Under the pieces are notes generated by a model, which saw only the letters and a program-made list of their open reading frames with translations, had not been told where the DNA came from and made no database searches. A DNA stretch of 64,000 nt from the NCBI GenBank assembly GCA_013297755.1, contig JAAFIH010000004.1:62001-126000 (forward strand), in the 5' to 3' direction. The position numbers and the translations under genes are program-made. The DNA is from Cytophagales bacterium (GTDB lineage Bacteria; Bacteroidota; Bacteroidia; Cytophagales; UBA9547). Within the stretch, counting starts at the first letter, position 1. Each line of letters begins with the position of its first letter. Of the stretch, positions 44,506-51,437 are shown piece after piece.

Positions 44506-45375
44506 ATGAATAAGGATAATTTGGATAGGTTGAAATGTGCGGTGGTGGCTTACGAAAAGCAAACTGGCATTAGTCAGAACGATTTGGCAAAAGCCATTGG
44601 CATATCAAGTAGCTATCTTACGCATCTGAAAAATAGCAACTACGATGCTATACCTGCTGGCGAGGGGCGTACTACGACTTTTAGCGATGCTATGGCTAAA
44701 AAAATATCGGTTTACTTGAAAATCGACACCGAAATATGGCAAATAGAGAACTATGCCATGATGTTTAATGCACTGGTAGAGTGCAAAAAACACAAAGAAC
44801 ATAGGATAATAGACGGGCTAAAGGGGAGCGGCAAAACATTTACGGCACGGATGTTTAAAAAGCAATTTCCAAGCGAAACTTATATAGTAACGGCCGATGA
44901 TGATATGAGCCCCAAAGCATTTTTGGAGGAGTTGGCAGGGCAAATGGGCATTACGGTAAGTGGTAGCAAGCGAGTGATACGCAAGGCCATAGAAGCCAAA
45001 ATAATGAGCCAAAAAAATACGATTATCATCGTAGACGAAGCCGAAAACCTGAAAGCTGGTAGCTACGGTGCCATAAAAGCCCTATACGATAGCGTAATGG
45101 AATATGCAGGGCTGGTGCTGATAGGTGCTAATAATTATGGGGACTGGCTGCGCAAGCAGGCTGGCAAAAACAAAACGCCATTTACGCAACTATATAGCCG
45201 ATTTAGTGCCAATACTGTAAACCTAGCCACTATGACTAAGGCTGATGTGGTGATGATATGTAAGCTCAATGGCATTGTGGATAGGGAGACTATCCTACAA
45301 TTTTATAATACCTGTACGGATTATAGGGAATTGGATAGGGCTGTGAAGAGGTGGTTGCGTGATAGGGAGTTGTAA
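44506..45375 (+). CDS. MuB-like transposition ATPase (HTH plus AAA)
   Basis: The 289-residue protein has an N-terminal helix-turn-helix (about 18-45, G-I-S-Q-N-D-L-A-K-A-I-G-I-S-S-S-Y-L), and an AAA ATPase domain with Walker A G-L-K-G-S-G-K-T at 104-111 and Walker B I-I-I-V-D-E-A-E at 173-180. This matches MuB, which binds target DNA non-specifically, delivers it to the transposase and stimulates strand transfer. It directly follows the transposase, as in Mu. The HTH in place of the Mu-type N-terminus is usual for Bacteroidetes relatives. Confidence 0.85.
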   Translation: MNKDNLDRLKCAVVAYEKQTGISQNDLAKAIGISSSYLTHLKNSNYDAIPAGEGRTTTFSDAMAKKISVYLKIDTEIWQIENYAMMFNALVECKKHKEHRIIDGLKGSGKTFTARMFKKQFPSETYIVTADDDMSPKAFLEELAGQMGITVSGSKRVIRKAIEAKIMSQKNTIIIVDEAENLKAGSYGAIKALYDSVMEYAGLVLIGANNYGDWLRKQAGKNKTPFTQLYSRFSANTVNLATMTKADVVMICKLNGIVDRETILQFYNTCTDYRELDRAVKRWLRDREL

Positions 45376-45437
45376 ATTATTAATTATTAATTATTAATTA
45401 TTACCCCACCCCAACCCCTCCCCAAAGGGAGGGGCTT
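45376..45437. repeat. Heptamer array followed by type B palindromic element
   Basis: Four ATTATTA units start at the MuB-like stop codon; a type B element (45,403-45,437) follows directly. Confidence 0.85.
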
Positions 45438-45442
45438 AAAAA

Positions 45443-45482
45443 AAGGAATTTGTTAATAATAGGGTTGGCACATGATATTGAA
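45443..45482. promoter_or_regulatory. 40-bp conserved early-gene leader repeat, copy 1 (TTGGCAC motif)
   Basis: Identical to 45,857-45,896 except one base. The core GGGTTGGCACATGATATTG lies 24 bases before the following gene start. TTGGCAC resembles a sigma-54 -24 box, but the matching -12 GC is missing. A related third copy is at 47,494. Confidence 0.65.
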
Positions 45483-45505
45483 GGATATAAATTTTGATTT
45501 TGGTA

Positions 45506-45751
45506 ATGGATTTTGATTTTGAATTATTTAAACTAAGTAAGGAAATGGAAATATTATTGAGTAGTGAGATGCAAAGAGGTAATGACATATTGGTAGAGAT
45601 TGAAAACTTGAATTTTGAGATGCACCAACTAAACGAGCGTATGCAGCGTGTGTATCTAAATACAGATGTGATGGTTGATTTGCTTCAAAAATCTAGGGAA
45701 ATAAGAAAAGAAATTGAGGTTTTGGAAGTGGAGCTGAAGGGGTTGATGTAA
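45506..45751 (+). CDS. Small coiled-coil phage protein
   Basis: This 81-residue protein is nearly all charged heptad-type helix, with no recognisable domain. I chose the ATG at 45,506 over a TTG four codons upstream. It is preceded by the 40-bp conserved leader repeat and followed immediately by palindromic elements, the first of which starts at its stop codon. It sits in the transposition module after the MuB-like gene, so a role in early phage development is likely but unspecified. Confidence 0.55.
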   Translation: MDFDFELFKLSKEMEILLSSEMQRGNDILVEIENLNFEMHQLNERMQRVYLNTDVMVDLLQKSREIRKEIEVLEVELKGLM

Positions 45752-45853
45752 GCCCCCTAATACCCGAAGGGGGGGGAAAAAGCCCCCTAACCCCCGAAGG
45801 GGGGACAGAAATTTAAACCCCACCCCCTGCCCCCTCTCCCATAGGGAGGGGGT
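45751..45853. repeat. Three adjacent palindromic elements (A, A, B)
   Basis: Two type A elements (45,751 and 45,780) and one type B (45,816-45,853) fill most of the gap between two small early genes. Confidence 0.9.
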
Positions 45854-45856
45854 AAT

Positions 45857-45896
45857 AAGGAATTTATTAATAATAGGGTTGGCACATGATATTGAA
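45857..45896. promoter_or_regulatory. 40-bp conserved early-gene leader repeat, copy 2
   Basis: Matches 45,443-45,482 with one substitution. It lies 34 bases before the next gene. Because sequence on either side differs, the conservation points to a functional site rather than a recent long duplication. Confidence 0.65.
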
Positions 45897-45929
45897 TTGT
45901 AAGTAAGATAAATTTAAAAGGTTAATAAT

Positions 45930-46253
45930 ATGAAATATAAAGTAGAATGTACGTACTGGCAGTTGCTAAAATTGAACGAGGCTTTGGGTAATATGTCTCT
46001 TTTGTATTGCCACGAGTTGGGCAGTAATACCAAGATGGTGTCGATAGTGGAGCATTTGGCACGGTTGAATTATAAGTTTCTAAAAAAATTGCTCAAAAAT
46101 TTTAATGCTCCTGGTGGTGTAACTGGGTTTGGTATTTCGTATGTGGATTTGGTAGCCATAAAGGCTGTATTTACGATGTTGGATTTTGATGATAGATGTA
46201 TGGATAGCCTTATGATTAAGGGTAAGTTGCATCAGTTGCTAGTGAGTATGTAA
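45930..46253 (+). CDS. Hypothetical early phage protein
   Basis: The 107-residue soluble, mostly helical protein is not recognised. It starts at an ATG behind the second 40-bp leader repeat and is followed by a heptamer array (46,256-46,280) and the GemA-like gene. Its position in the semi-essential early region between MuB-like and GemA-like genes is the only clue to function. Confidence 0.55.
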   Translation: MKYKVECTYWQLLKLNEALGNMSLLYCHELGSNTKMVSIVEHLARLNYKFLKKLLKNFNAPGGVTGFGISYVDLVAIKAVFTMLDFDDRCMDSLMIKGKLHQLLVSM

Positions 46254-46255
46254 TG

Positions 46256-46280
46256 TAGAATTTAGAATTTAGAATTTAGA
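46256..46280. repeat. Heptamer tandem repeat (TAGAATT type)
   Basis: Three 7-bp units between two early genes, ending 5 bases before the GemA-like start codon. Confidence 0.8.
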
Positions 46281-46284
46281 AAAT

Positions 46285-46890
46285 ATGAATGCAAGTCAAA
46301 ATAAATATGTGTGGGGCGAAATACATAGGATTGCTCCTGTAATGCAGCTAAGTGCGGATGATTATAAAAATATACTTGGCTATGAGGTGCTAAAAAATGA
46401 GAGTGGTAGTATAAAATGTAGTAGCACGGCAGCGTTTTTGCTGCTAAAAGAGCGGTTGAGGGCAGATGCGGAGGCGGCAGGGATAGGAGGAGATGGTAGA
46501 ATTGCATCAAAACCCAAACCGCACCCACAAGGGGTGGAGATACAGGCAACAAAAACCAAACCGCACCCACAAGGGGTGGTGCTACAGGCGGCAGGGATAG
46601 GAGGAGATGTAAAGAAAAACCCCACCCCTAACCCCTCACCCATAGGGAGGGGGACTGCTGGCGCACGATTACAGGCGGATACGATGCGAAAAAAGTTGAT
46701 TAGCATGGTTTATCGCATGGGTTGGGCTAGTGCTGGAGACTGGCGTAAGGCTTTGGAACGCATAGGGCTTTTTGTAGAGGGCGAAAAAAGTATCTACAAA
46801 AAACCGCTCATGCACCATAGCATAGACGAATTGAGTAAGGTAGTAACCCAATTTGAGCAAATGCTGAAAAAGCACTATGCAAGTAGTTGA
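46285..46890 (+). CDS. Mu gp16/GemA-like regulator with a large repeat-built insertion
   Basis: The ends of this 201-residue protein resemble Mu gp16 (GemA, DUF1018): M-N-A-S-Q-N-K-Y-V at the start and G-W-A-S-A-G-D-W-R near 147 with the closing V-T-Q-F-E-Q-M-L-K. In between, residues about 65-132 are made of palindromic elements: two type C (K-P-H-P-Q-G-V) and one type B (N-P-T-P-N-P-S-P-I-G-R-G). A segment encoding A-A-G-I-G-G-D is also repeated on both sides of the type C copies. GemA in Mu affects host supercoiling and replication genes. Whether the inserted form is active is unknown. Confidence 0.6.
   Translation: MNASQNKYVWGEIHRIAPVMQLSADDYKNILGYEVLKNESGSIKCSSTAAFLLLKERLRADAEAAGIGGDGRIASKPKPHPQGVEIQATKTKPHPQGVVLQAAGIGGDVKKNPTPNPSPIGRGTAGARLQADTMRKKLISMVYRMGWASAGDWRKALERIGLFVEGEKSIYKKPLMHHSIDELSKVVTQFEQMLKKHYASS
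46516..46665. repeat. Two type C and one type B palindromic elements in frame
   Basis: Type C copies (CCGCACCCACAAGGGGTGG core) at 46,519 and 46,561 and a type B element at 46,615-46,665 lie inside the GemA-like gene. A 22-base sequence ending GGATAGGAGGAGATG occurs before (about 46,474) and after (about 46,589) the type C pair. Confidence 0.9.
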
Positions 46891-46891
46891 A

Positions 46892-46978
46892 AGCCCCCTA
46901 ACCCCCGAAGGGGGGACTGCTGGCGCACGAAAAACCTATAACCTATAACCTTTAACCTTTAACCTTTAACCTTTAACC
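46892..46978. repeat. Type A element and AACCTTT heptamer array
   Basis: A full type A element follows the GemA-like stop codon (46,892-46,927). Then come two ACCTATA and four or five ACCTTTA units of 7 bp, ending 11 bases before the next start codon. Confidence 0.88.
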
Positions 46979-46988
46979 TTTATAATAT

Positions 46989-47414
46989 ATGAGTTACGCA
47001 AAGATACAGGTATTGAAAAATGAGCAAGTAAGGGCTGATATATTGGGCTTTACGGGTATGGACATGGGCGAGTATATGGCTTGGTGTTTTGAGCTGGGTT
47101 GCGAGTGGGCCGAAAGGCACGCCACCCGTGCCGATGGGGCTGATTACCTCAAAAGCCAACCTGTATATTGGGGTTGGTGGCGCTGCGAATGGGCTAGGCT
47201 GAGTGAATTGTGGATAGATACGATGCTACAAGCCGATGCTTACGATGGCGTATGGGTGTGGATACGCACCGAAGATAATAAATTTAAGATGCTAAAAACC
47301 GAAGCCGAACTGACATCACATTATAAAGTATTTATGCAAATAAGGATGCGCGATTGCCAATGCCAAAGGGCAGTAATGGAGGGGAGTTTTCATAGGGGGG
47401 TGATAAAAAGGTAG
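46989..47414 (+). CDS. Hypothetical early phage protein
   Basis: This 141-residue protein is rich in tryptophan (W-G-W-W-R-C-E-W near residue 60) and acidic residues. The C-terminal end has C-Q-C-Q-R. No domain is recognised. It begins after a heptamer array and ends directly at a type A palindromic element. By place in the module it could correspond to a small Mu early-region protein, but no homology is evident. Confidence 0.55.
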   Translation: MSYAKIQVLKNEQVRADILGFTGMDMGEYMAWCFELGCEWAERHATRADGADYLKSQPVYWGWWRCEWARLSELWIDTMLQADAYDGVWVWIRTEDNKFKMLKTEAELTSHYKVFMQIRMRDCQCQRAVMEGSFHRGVIKR

Positions 47415-47520
47415 TAGCCCCCTAACCCCCGAAGGGGGAACTGCTGGCGCAAGATAAAGCCCCTCCCTTTTGGGGAGGGGTTGGGGTGGGGCTTTTATTA
47501 ATAATTGGGTTGGCACATGA
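47415..47520. repeat. Type A and inverted type B elements plus leader repeat copy 3
   Basis: Type A at 47,415-47,451, type B in reverse orientation at 47,457-47,494, then the conserved TTATTAATAAT and GGGTTGGCACATGA segments (47,494-47,520), which match the 40-bp early leader repeats at 45,443 and 45,857. Confidence 0.8.
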
Positions 47521-47544
47521 ATATACAATATTATAAAATAAAAA

Positions 47545-47775
47545 ATGAAAACTAAAGAAGAGAAGTTAGCAAAAAAGTTGATAAACATAATGCTAAAGCA
47601 AGGCATGAACAAAAAACAAATGCTACAAACACTGGCAGTTGCACGTGAAAGATATAATGAATTAATACAAATAATGCCTAATGTAAATTGTGATAATCAT
47701 TTGTACGATGAATATTATAAAAAAACCAAAAGAACCCCACCCCCTGCCCCCTCACCCATAGGGAGGGGGTGCTAA
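47545..47775 (+). CDS. Small phage protein ending in a palindromic element
   Basis: The 76-residue protein is basic and helical (K-E-E-K-L-A-K-K-L-I-N-I-M-L-K-Q). Its last 14 residues, R-T-P-P-P-A-P-S-P-I-G-R-G-C, are encoded by a type B element (47,731-47,780), which also supplies the stop codon. The natural protein probably ended near residue 62 before insertion. No family is recognised. It is preceded by leader repeat copy 3. Confidence 0.5.
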   Translation: MKTKEEKLAKKLINIMLKQGMNKKQMLQTLAVARERYNELIQIMPNVNCDNHLYDEYYKKTKRTPPPAPSPIGRGC

Positions 47776-47817
47776 TGCAAGATAAAATAGTAACAATTTA
47801 ACTTTAATTTATATACA

Positions 47818-48222
47818 ATGAGCAAAACAAAGCAAAAAAAAGATGTAGCACCTTTGGAGGTGCCCATAGAAGTAAAAGCAGAGGCTTTGGCCAATCTGTT
47901 TAGGAGCAAAAAGGCAGTAGATGCCGAAATAAAGCCTATCAAAGAAGAGATAATGGCGTATGTGGAGCTGCACAAAAAGGAGCTTTTTGGCGACAAAAAA
48001 AGTTGCAAAATAGGGGGACTAGAGATAGCCATTCGCCCCGACCATAGCTATGTGCTGGGCGAGGATTTTAATCTAGTGAAGTTTTATAAGCTATTTCCAA
48101 GAGCTGTAGAAATAACGCTGAGCCATACCAACATGACCAATGTAGATGCAAAAAAATATGGCATTGAGCATACCGTGGCAGAGAAAGTAACGGTGGCATT
48201 GCAAAAGGAAAAAGCCCCCTAA
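47818..48222 (+). CDS. Gam-like host-nuclease inhibitor (tentative)
   Basis: The 134-residue protein has a helical N-terminal half with A-L-A-N-L-F-R-S-K-K-A-V-D-A-E-I-K-P-I-K-E-E-I and then a short beta region, C-K-I-G-G-L-E-I-A-I-R, followed by V-K-F-Y-K-L-F-P. This helix plus beta layout resembles Mu Gam-like proteins, which bind DNA ends and protect them from RecBCD-type nucleases, and the place in the early region fits. The similarity is by pattern only; other phage recombination accessory proteins have a comparable layout. A type A element supplies the last residues (K-A-P) and stop. Confidence 0.5.
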   Translation: MSKTKQKKDVAPLEVPIEVKAEALANLFRSKKAVDAEIKPIKEEIMAYVELHKKELFGDKKSCKIGGLEIAIRPDHSYVLGEDFNLVKFYKLFPRAVEITLSHTNMTNVDAKKYGIEHTVAEKVTVALQKEKAP

Positions 48223-48319
48223 CCCCCGAAGGGGGAACTGCTGGCGCATGAAAAAAAACCAAACCGCACCCACAAGGGGTGGTGCTACAAACAACCCCTC
48301 TCCCAAAGGAGAGGGGTTT
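48212..48319. repeat. Palindromic elements A, C and B in series
   Basis: Type A (48,212-48,248) overlaps the end of the Gam-like gene; type C (48,260-48,291) and a short type B (48,292-48,319) follow before the HNH gene. Confidence 0.9.
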
Positions 48320-48333
48320 AAAAAAAAGGAATT

Positions 48334-48987
48334 ATGGAAAGTTTACAAGATTTTATCAAGGCACATTATGAGACCAAAACGGCTTTAGAAATTGCTAATT
48401 TGTATGGTTGCAGTATAGGCAGTGTAAAAAATAATGTTTTTAAACTTGGGTTAAAAAAAGAGAACAAAACAAGGTTTAAAACAGGACACACACCTGCCAA
48501 TAAGGGCAAAAAACAGCTAGAGTACATGAGCCAAGAGGCGATAGAAAAAAGCAGTGTAGGTAGGTACAAGAAAGGTCAGTTGCCCACAAACACCAAGTAC
48601 GATGGCCACGAACGCATAGATGCCGATGGCTACACGATGGTAAGGGTAAGTGTGGGTAATTATATGCAAAAACATAGATACATTTGGCAATGTGCACATG
48701 GCCCTATACCCAAAAATCATATAGTTATATTTGTGGATGGCAACAGGCAAAATATAGTTTTGGAAAATCTAAAACTGATAACTTTTGCCGAAAATGCAGA
48801 GCGAAGTCGCCAAACGGATGGCTACATAGCCAATACGATGTCGTTTTTAAAAGAAAATGGGAGAGGTAAAATAAACCGTGAATTGAGAGCTAAGTTGCTC
48901 GAGAATAAAGAATTATTAGAACTTAAAAGGAATCAGTTACATTTAAACAAAACAATCAATGAAAGCATTAGACGAGGTAATGGGTAG
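48334..48987 (+). CDS. HNH endonuclease
   Basis: The 217-residue protein has an N-terminal HTH-like segment (residues 15-40, A-L-E-I-A-N-L-Y-G-C-S-I-G-S-V), a central basic region and an HNH nuclease domain (about 105-155): H-R-Y-I-W then G-P-I-P-K-N-H-I-V-I-F-V-D-G-N and N-I-V-L-E-N-L. This resembles HNH_3-type free-standing nucleases of phages. It could be a homing-type selfish gene or function in phage DNA processing. Its last 29 bases overlap the next gene's start. Confidence 0.78.
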   Translation: MESLQDFIKAHYETKTALEIANLYGCSIGSVKNNVFKLGLKKENKTRFKTGHTPANKGKKQLEYMSQEAIEKSSVGRYKKGQLPTNTKYDGHERIDADGYTMVRVSVGNYMQKHRYIWQCAHGPIPKNHIVIFVDGNRQNIVLENLKLITFAENAERSRQTDGYIANTMSFLKENGRGKINRELRAKLLENKELLELKRNQLHLNKTINESIRRGNG

Positions 48988-49339
48988 AGATTTTGTGTTC
49001 AAAAAAGACAATAGTAATGTTAGATTTTTGAGCTACAAAATAAAAGGCGAGGAGGTAACGATAGTAACAGACCGTGAATGGTTTGTGAAACACAAGAGCG
49101 AAATATTACTATTCCTAGATTGGTTTATACCCGTAGGCGGAGTTAGAAATATGGGGTTGGCTCAAGTGAATAAAAATCAGTTTGAAGATGTGAAATCTAT
49201 CATTAAGAATAACATCGAAAAGGTGCAAAGCGACAAATCCTACATACCACAGGCAATGGAGGTCAATAATCAGATAAAATCATTGATTGAAATTGCTAAG
49301 ATGGAGATAGATGCGTTTAAGGTGCTAAAGGGGGCTTAG
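48959..49339 (+). CDS. Hypothetical phage protein
   Basis: The 126-residue protein is not recognised. The middle is hydrophobic but short (I-L-L-F-L-D-W-F-I-P-V-G-G), followed by a helical C-terminus. The start overlaps the HNH gene by 29 bases, so the two are translationally coupled. It is followed by the tandem type C array. Confidence 0.5.
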   Translation: MKALDEVMGRDFVFKKDNSNVRFLSYKIKGEEVTIVTDREWFVKHKSEILLFLDWFIPVGGVRNMGLAQVNKNQFEDVKSIIKNNIEKVQSDKSYIPQAMEVNNQIKSLIEIAKMEIDAFKVLKGA

Positions 49340-49350
49340 AATAACCCTAA

Positions 49351-49500
49351 ACCGCACCCACAAGGGGTGGTGCTACAAACAACCCCACAAACCGCACCCA
49401 CAAGGGGTGGTGCTACAAACAACCCCACAAACCGCACCCACAAGGGGTGGTGCTACAAACAACCCCACAAACCGCACCCACAAGGGGTGGTGCTACAAAA
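49351..49500. repeat. Tandem array of four type C palindromic elements (40-bp period)
   Basis: Units begin at 49,351, 49,391, 49,431 and 49,471 (ACCGCACCCACAAGGGGTGG core), separated by identical CTACAAACAACCCCACAA linkers. The array is not coding in a convincing frame. Confidence 0.95.
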
Positions 49501-49591
49501 AACCCCTCCCCATAAAAGGGAGGGGCTTAAAAAAAAGAATTTAAAAAATAAAACAACCGAAAAAAGTCCCTTTCGGGGATTTATGGGGCAC
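49501..49591. repeat. Type B and inverted type A elements before the ATPase gene
   Basis: A type B element (49,501-49,530) directly follows the type C array; an inverted type A element (49,563-49,591) ends 8 bases before the ATPase start codon. Confidence 0.85.
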
Positions 49592-49598
49592 ATACAAA

Positions 49599-50237
49599 AT
49601 GGGAAATACAATATCTGTACACACGCTGCTTGGCAAAAAATACCCTGTGTATGGCTTTGATTCGGATTTGATAGAGATGATTGGCGAAGCCGAAATTGGG
49701 TTTAAGATGCTTATATGGGGTGCTAGTGGCCAAGGCAAATCTACCTTTGCGGCACTATTGCTAAAAAGTCTTAGCAAATATGGTAAGGTATATTACAATA
49801 GCATAGAGCAAGGCGAGGGCAAATCTATACAAGATTTGGCTACACATACTGGCCTTGGCGAGTGCGACAAAGGTAAGTTTATGTTTGGCGACAGAGACGA
49901 TTTTGAACAAATGATGCGAAAATTGAAAACAAATAATAGTAAATTTGTAGTGATAGATTCGCTACAATATATAAATTTGACTGTGGTGCAATATAAACGC
50001 ATGATTACTGCATTTCCCAAAAAAGCATTTATAATAATAAGTTGGGAGGGTGCTGGGGGCAATCCTAAGGGCGAATATGCCAAGAGCATACGCTACATGG
50101 TTGATATAAAAAGCTACGTAAAGGCTGGCGAAGTATTTACCAACAGCAGGTTTGCTGCCACACAGCCGTGGAAAATACCTGGGCTTTATGATAAGTTTAA
50201 TAAAGTAAAAATAGTGAGTTGCCCTTTGGGGTTTTGA
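49599..50237 (+). CDS. Phage RecA-fold/AAA ATPase
   Basis: The 212-residue protein has a Walker A motif G-A-S-G-Q-G-K-S-T (residues 41-49), a Walker B K-F-V-V-I-D-S-L-Q-Y near 113 and a P-loop core length fitting RecA/Sak4-like or DnaB-like single-domain ATPases. Sak4-like proteins support single-strand annealing recombination in phages, which would suit a replication region. No primase or helicase domains are attached. It is followed by a heptamer array and the cassette-like block. Confidence 0.72.
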   Translation: MGNTISVHTLLGKKYPVYGFDSDLIEMIGEAEIGFKMLIWGASGQGKSTFAALLLKSLSKYGKVYYNSIEQGEGKSIQDLATHTGLGECDKGKFMFGDRDDFEQMMRKLKTNNSKFVVIDSLQYINLTVVQYKRMITAFPKKAFIIISWEGAGGNPKGEYAKSIRYMVDIKSYVKAGEVFTNSRFAATQPWKIPGLYDKFNKVKIVSCPLGF

Positions 50238-50239
50238 TA

Positions 50240-50272
50240 ATTATTGATTATTGATTATTGATTATTGATTAT
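50240..50272. repeat. Heptamer tandem repeat (TTATTGA type)
   Basis: Four to five 7-bp units directly between the ATPase stop codon and the 59-bp palindromic direct repeat. Confidence 0.85.
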
Positions 50273-50274
50273 TA

Positions 50275-50333
50275 ACACCGTGGACTGAGGCACACAGTAC
50301 ACTAATAAATAAGGTGTTTTGTGTGCCACAAAC
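50275..50333. repeat. 59-bp palindromic direct repeat, copy 1
   Basis: Identical to 50,611-50,669 except one base. An inner stem is GGCACACA pairing TGTGTGCC. The outer arm CCGTGG has no partner in this copy. It ends 8 bases before the ATG of a 89-residue gene. Confidence 0.93.
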
Positions 50334-50341
50334 TAAATACA

Positions 50342-50611
50342 ATGATAGAATTTAAAGTACAAGTAAATCCTTTTATAAAAGAAGCTATAATTAACACTAA
50401 AATCGGTGTTATTGAATATACTCATAAAATGTATTATGAGGATATTGACGAATGGAAATCTTTTGAATTTTGTGGTCAAACCTTTGATATTCATTTTCAT
50501 TATGATGCTGAATTTTTAGTAAGTATTTATCCAGTAGAGGGCAATAAGGTTGATTTTTCAAAGCCTTTTAAAGTTGAATTAACTTTTAAAATGACTGATT
50601 GCAGATTTTGA
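50342..50611 (+). CDS. Single-gene cassette product, unknown function
   Basis: This 89-residue acidic protein is not recognised; it looks like a small beta-rich soluble domain (I-G-V-I-E-Y-T-H-K-M-Y-Y-E-D). I chose the ATG at 50,342 because the frame's upstream GTG lies within the 59-bp repeat. The last base of the TGA stop codon is the first base of the second 59-bp repeat, so the whole gene fits exactly between the repeat copies. This is typical of mobile gene cassettes. No promoter is apparent. Confidence 0.6.
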   Translation: MIEFKVQVNPFIKEAIINTKIGVIEYTHKMYYEDIDEWKSFEFCGQTFDIHFHYDAEFLVSIYPVEGNKVDFSKPFKVELTFKMTDCRF

Positions 50612-50669
50612 CACCGTGGACTGTGGCACACAGTACACTAATAAATAAGGTGTTTTGTGTGCCACAAAC
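50611..50669. repeat. 59-bp palindromic direct repeat, copy 2
   Basis: Same as copy 1 with one substitution (T for A), which completes the inner stem TGGCACACA / TGTGTGCCA. Here the outer arm CCGTGG also pairs with CCACGG just past the repeat (50,669-50,674), giving a two-part stem around an internal loop, similar in layout to an integron attC. Confidence 0.93.
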
Positions 50670-50813
50670 CACGGAGAGGGATTATCATTTTAATTTGATA
50701 AATATTTAAAAATAATTCTAATAATTTTTGTTATTATCAAATATAATATATATCTTTACACCATCAAAAAAAATAAAAAAGCGGTGCAGCTTTTAAAACT
50801 CTGCAAAAATAAG

Positions 50814-51437
50814 ATGAATAATAAATTAGTTAAAATCGCAAACAAGTACCAAGCTATCAAATTTAACGAAAACAATTATAGCGTTGGTGGTGGATTATCA
50901 GATGGTGCTTTTGCTTCTAAGCGTCATCAAGATGCAAAGTATGATGAAGGTAAATTAACAGAAGGTCAAGCCACACAACTATTCAAAAAAGCAACTGAAT
51001 TAGAAATTGAAGTTGTGAAAGCTGTTATCAATTATGCAGTGCCAAATATGGAATGGCATCACGCTGGTAAATTGCCTAAACAATATGGTGGTGGAATGAA
51101 AAAAACTTATTTTTTAAACAATACTGAAATTGTTGATTTAGCTACTAATTGGGAAAGTTATTTTGAAAAATACCAAATATCAATTGAAGCTAAAAAAACT
51201 GCTGAACAAATTAAAAAAGAATTAGAAAGCAAAAAGTTTGAATTTTTACAAGCAAATGCAAAAAAATTAGAAAGAACAACAAATCAACCAAACTATTTTT
51301 ACAAAACAGCACAAGAAATGAATGGAAAGTATGGCTGGTTTGATAGCACTTACAAATCTTATAATATGACTGAATATTTTAGTGGTTGGGAATTTGAAAG
51401 CCAAGAAAAATACCAAGAATTTTTAAATATAAAATAA
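50814..51437 (+). CDS. Hypothetical protein, accessory gene pair member 1
   Basis: The 207-residue protein is not recognised. Motif-like features are W-H-H-A-G-K-L-P-K-Q-Y-G-G-G-M-K-K-T-Y, which recurs in uncharacterised Bacteroidetes accessory proteins, and a charged helix near residue 140. The ATG at 50,814 is preferred to a GTG ten codons earlier. Its stop overlaps the next ATG (T-A-A-T-G), so the two are translationally coupled. Composition is more AT-rich than the surrounding phage genes. A toxin-antitoxin or defence role is possible because of the HTH partner, but unproven. Confidence 0.55.
   Translation: MNNKLVKIANKYQAIKFNENNYSVGGGLSDGAFASKRHQDAKYDEGKLTEGQATQLFKKATELEIEVVKAVINYAVPNMEWHHAGKLPKQYGGGMKKTYFLNNTEIVDLATNWESYFEKYQISIEAKKTAEQIKKELESKKFEFLQANAKKLERTTNQPNYFYKTAQEMNGKYGWFDSTYKSYNMTEYFSGWEFESQEKYQEFLNIK

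Noticed and set aside
45461-45482. Sigma-54 promoter at TTGGCACATGATATTGAA
   Set aside because: The -24 half fits, but the -12 GC is missing and the spacing is off by one; the third copy diverges in exactly that half.
49351-49500. CRISPR-like array of regular 40-bp units
   Set aside because: Units and linkers are identical, so there are no variable spacers, and no cas genes are nearby. It is a tandem palindromic-element array.
49367-49660. 97-residue open frame across the tandem array
   Set aside because: Its sequence is dictated by the repeats and it overlaps the real ATPase gene start in another frame.
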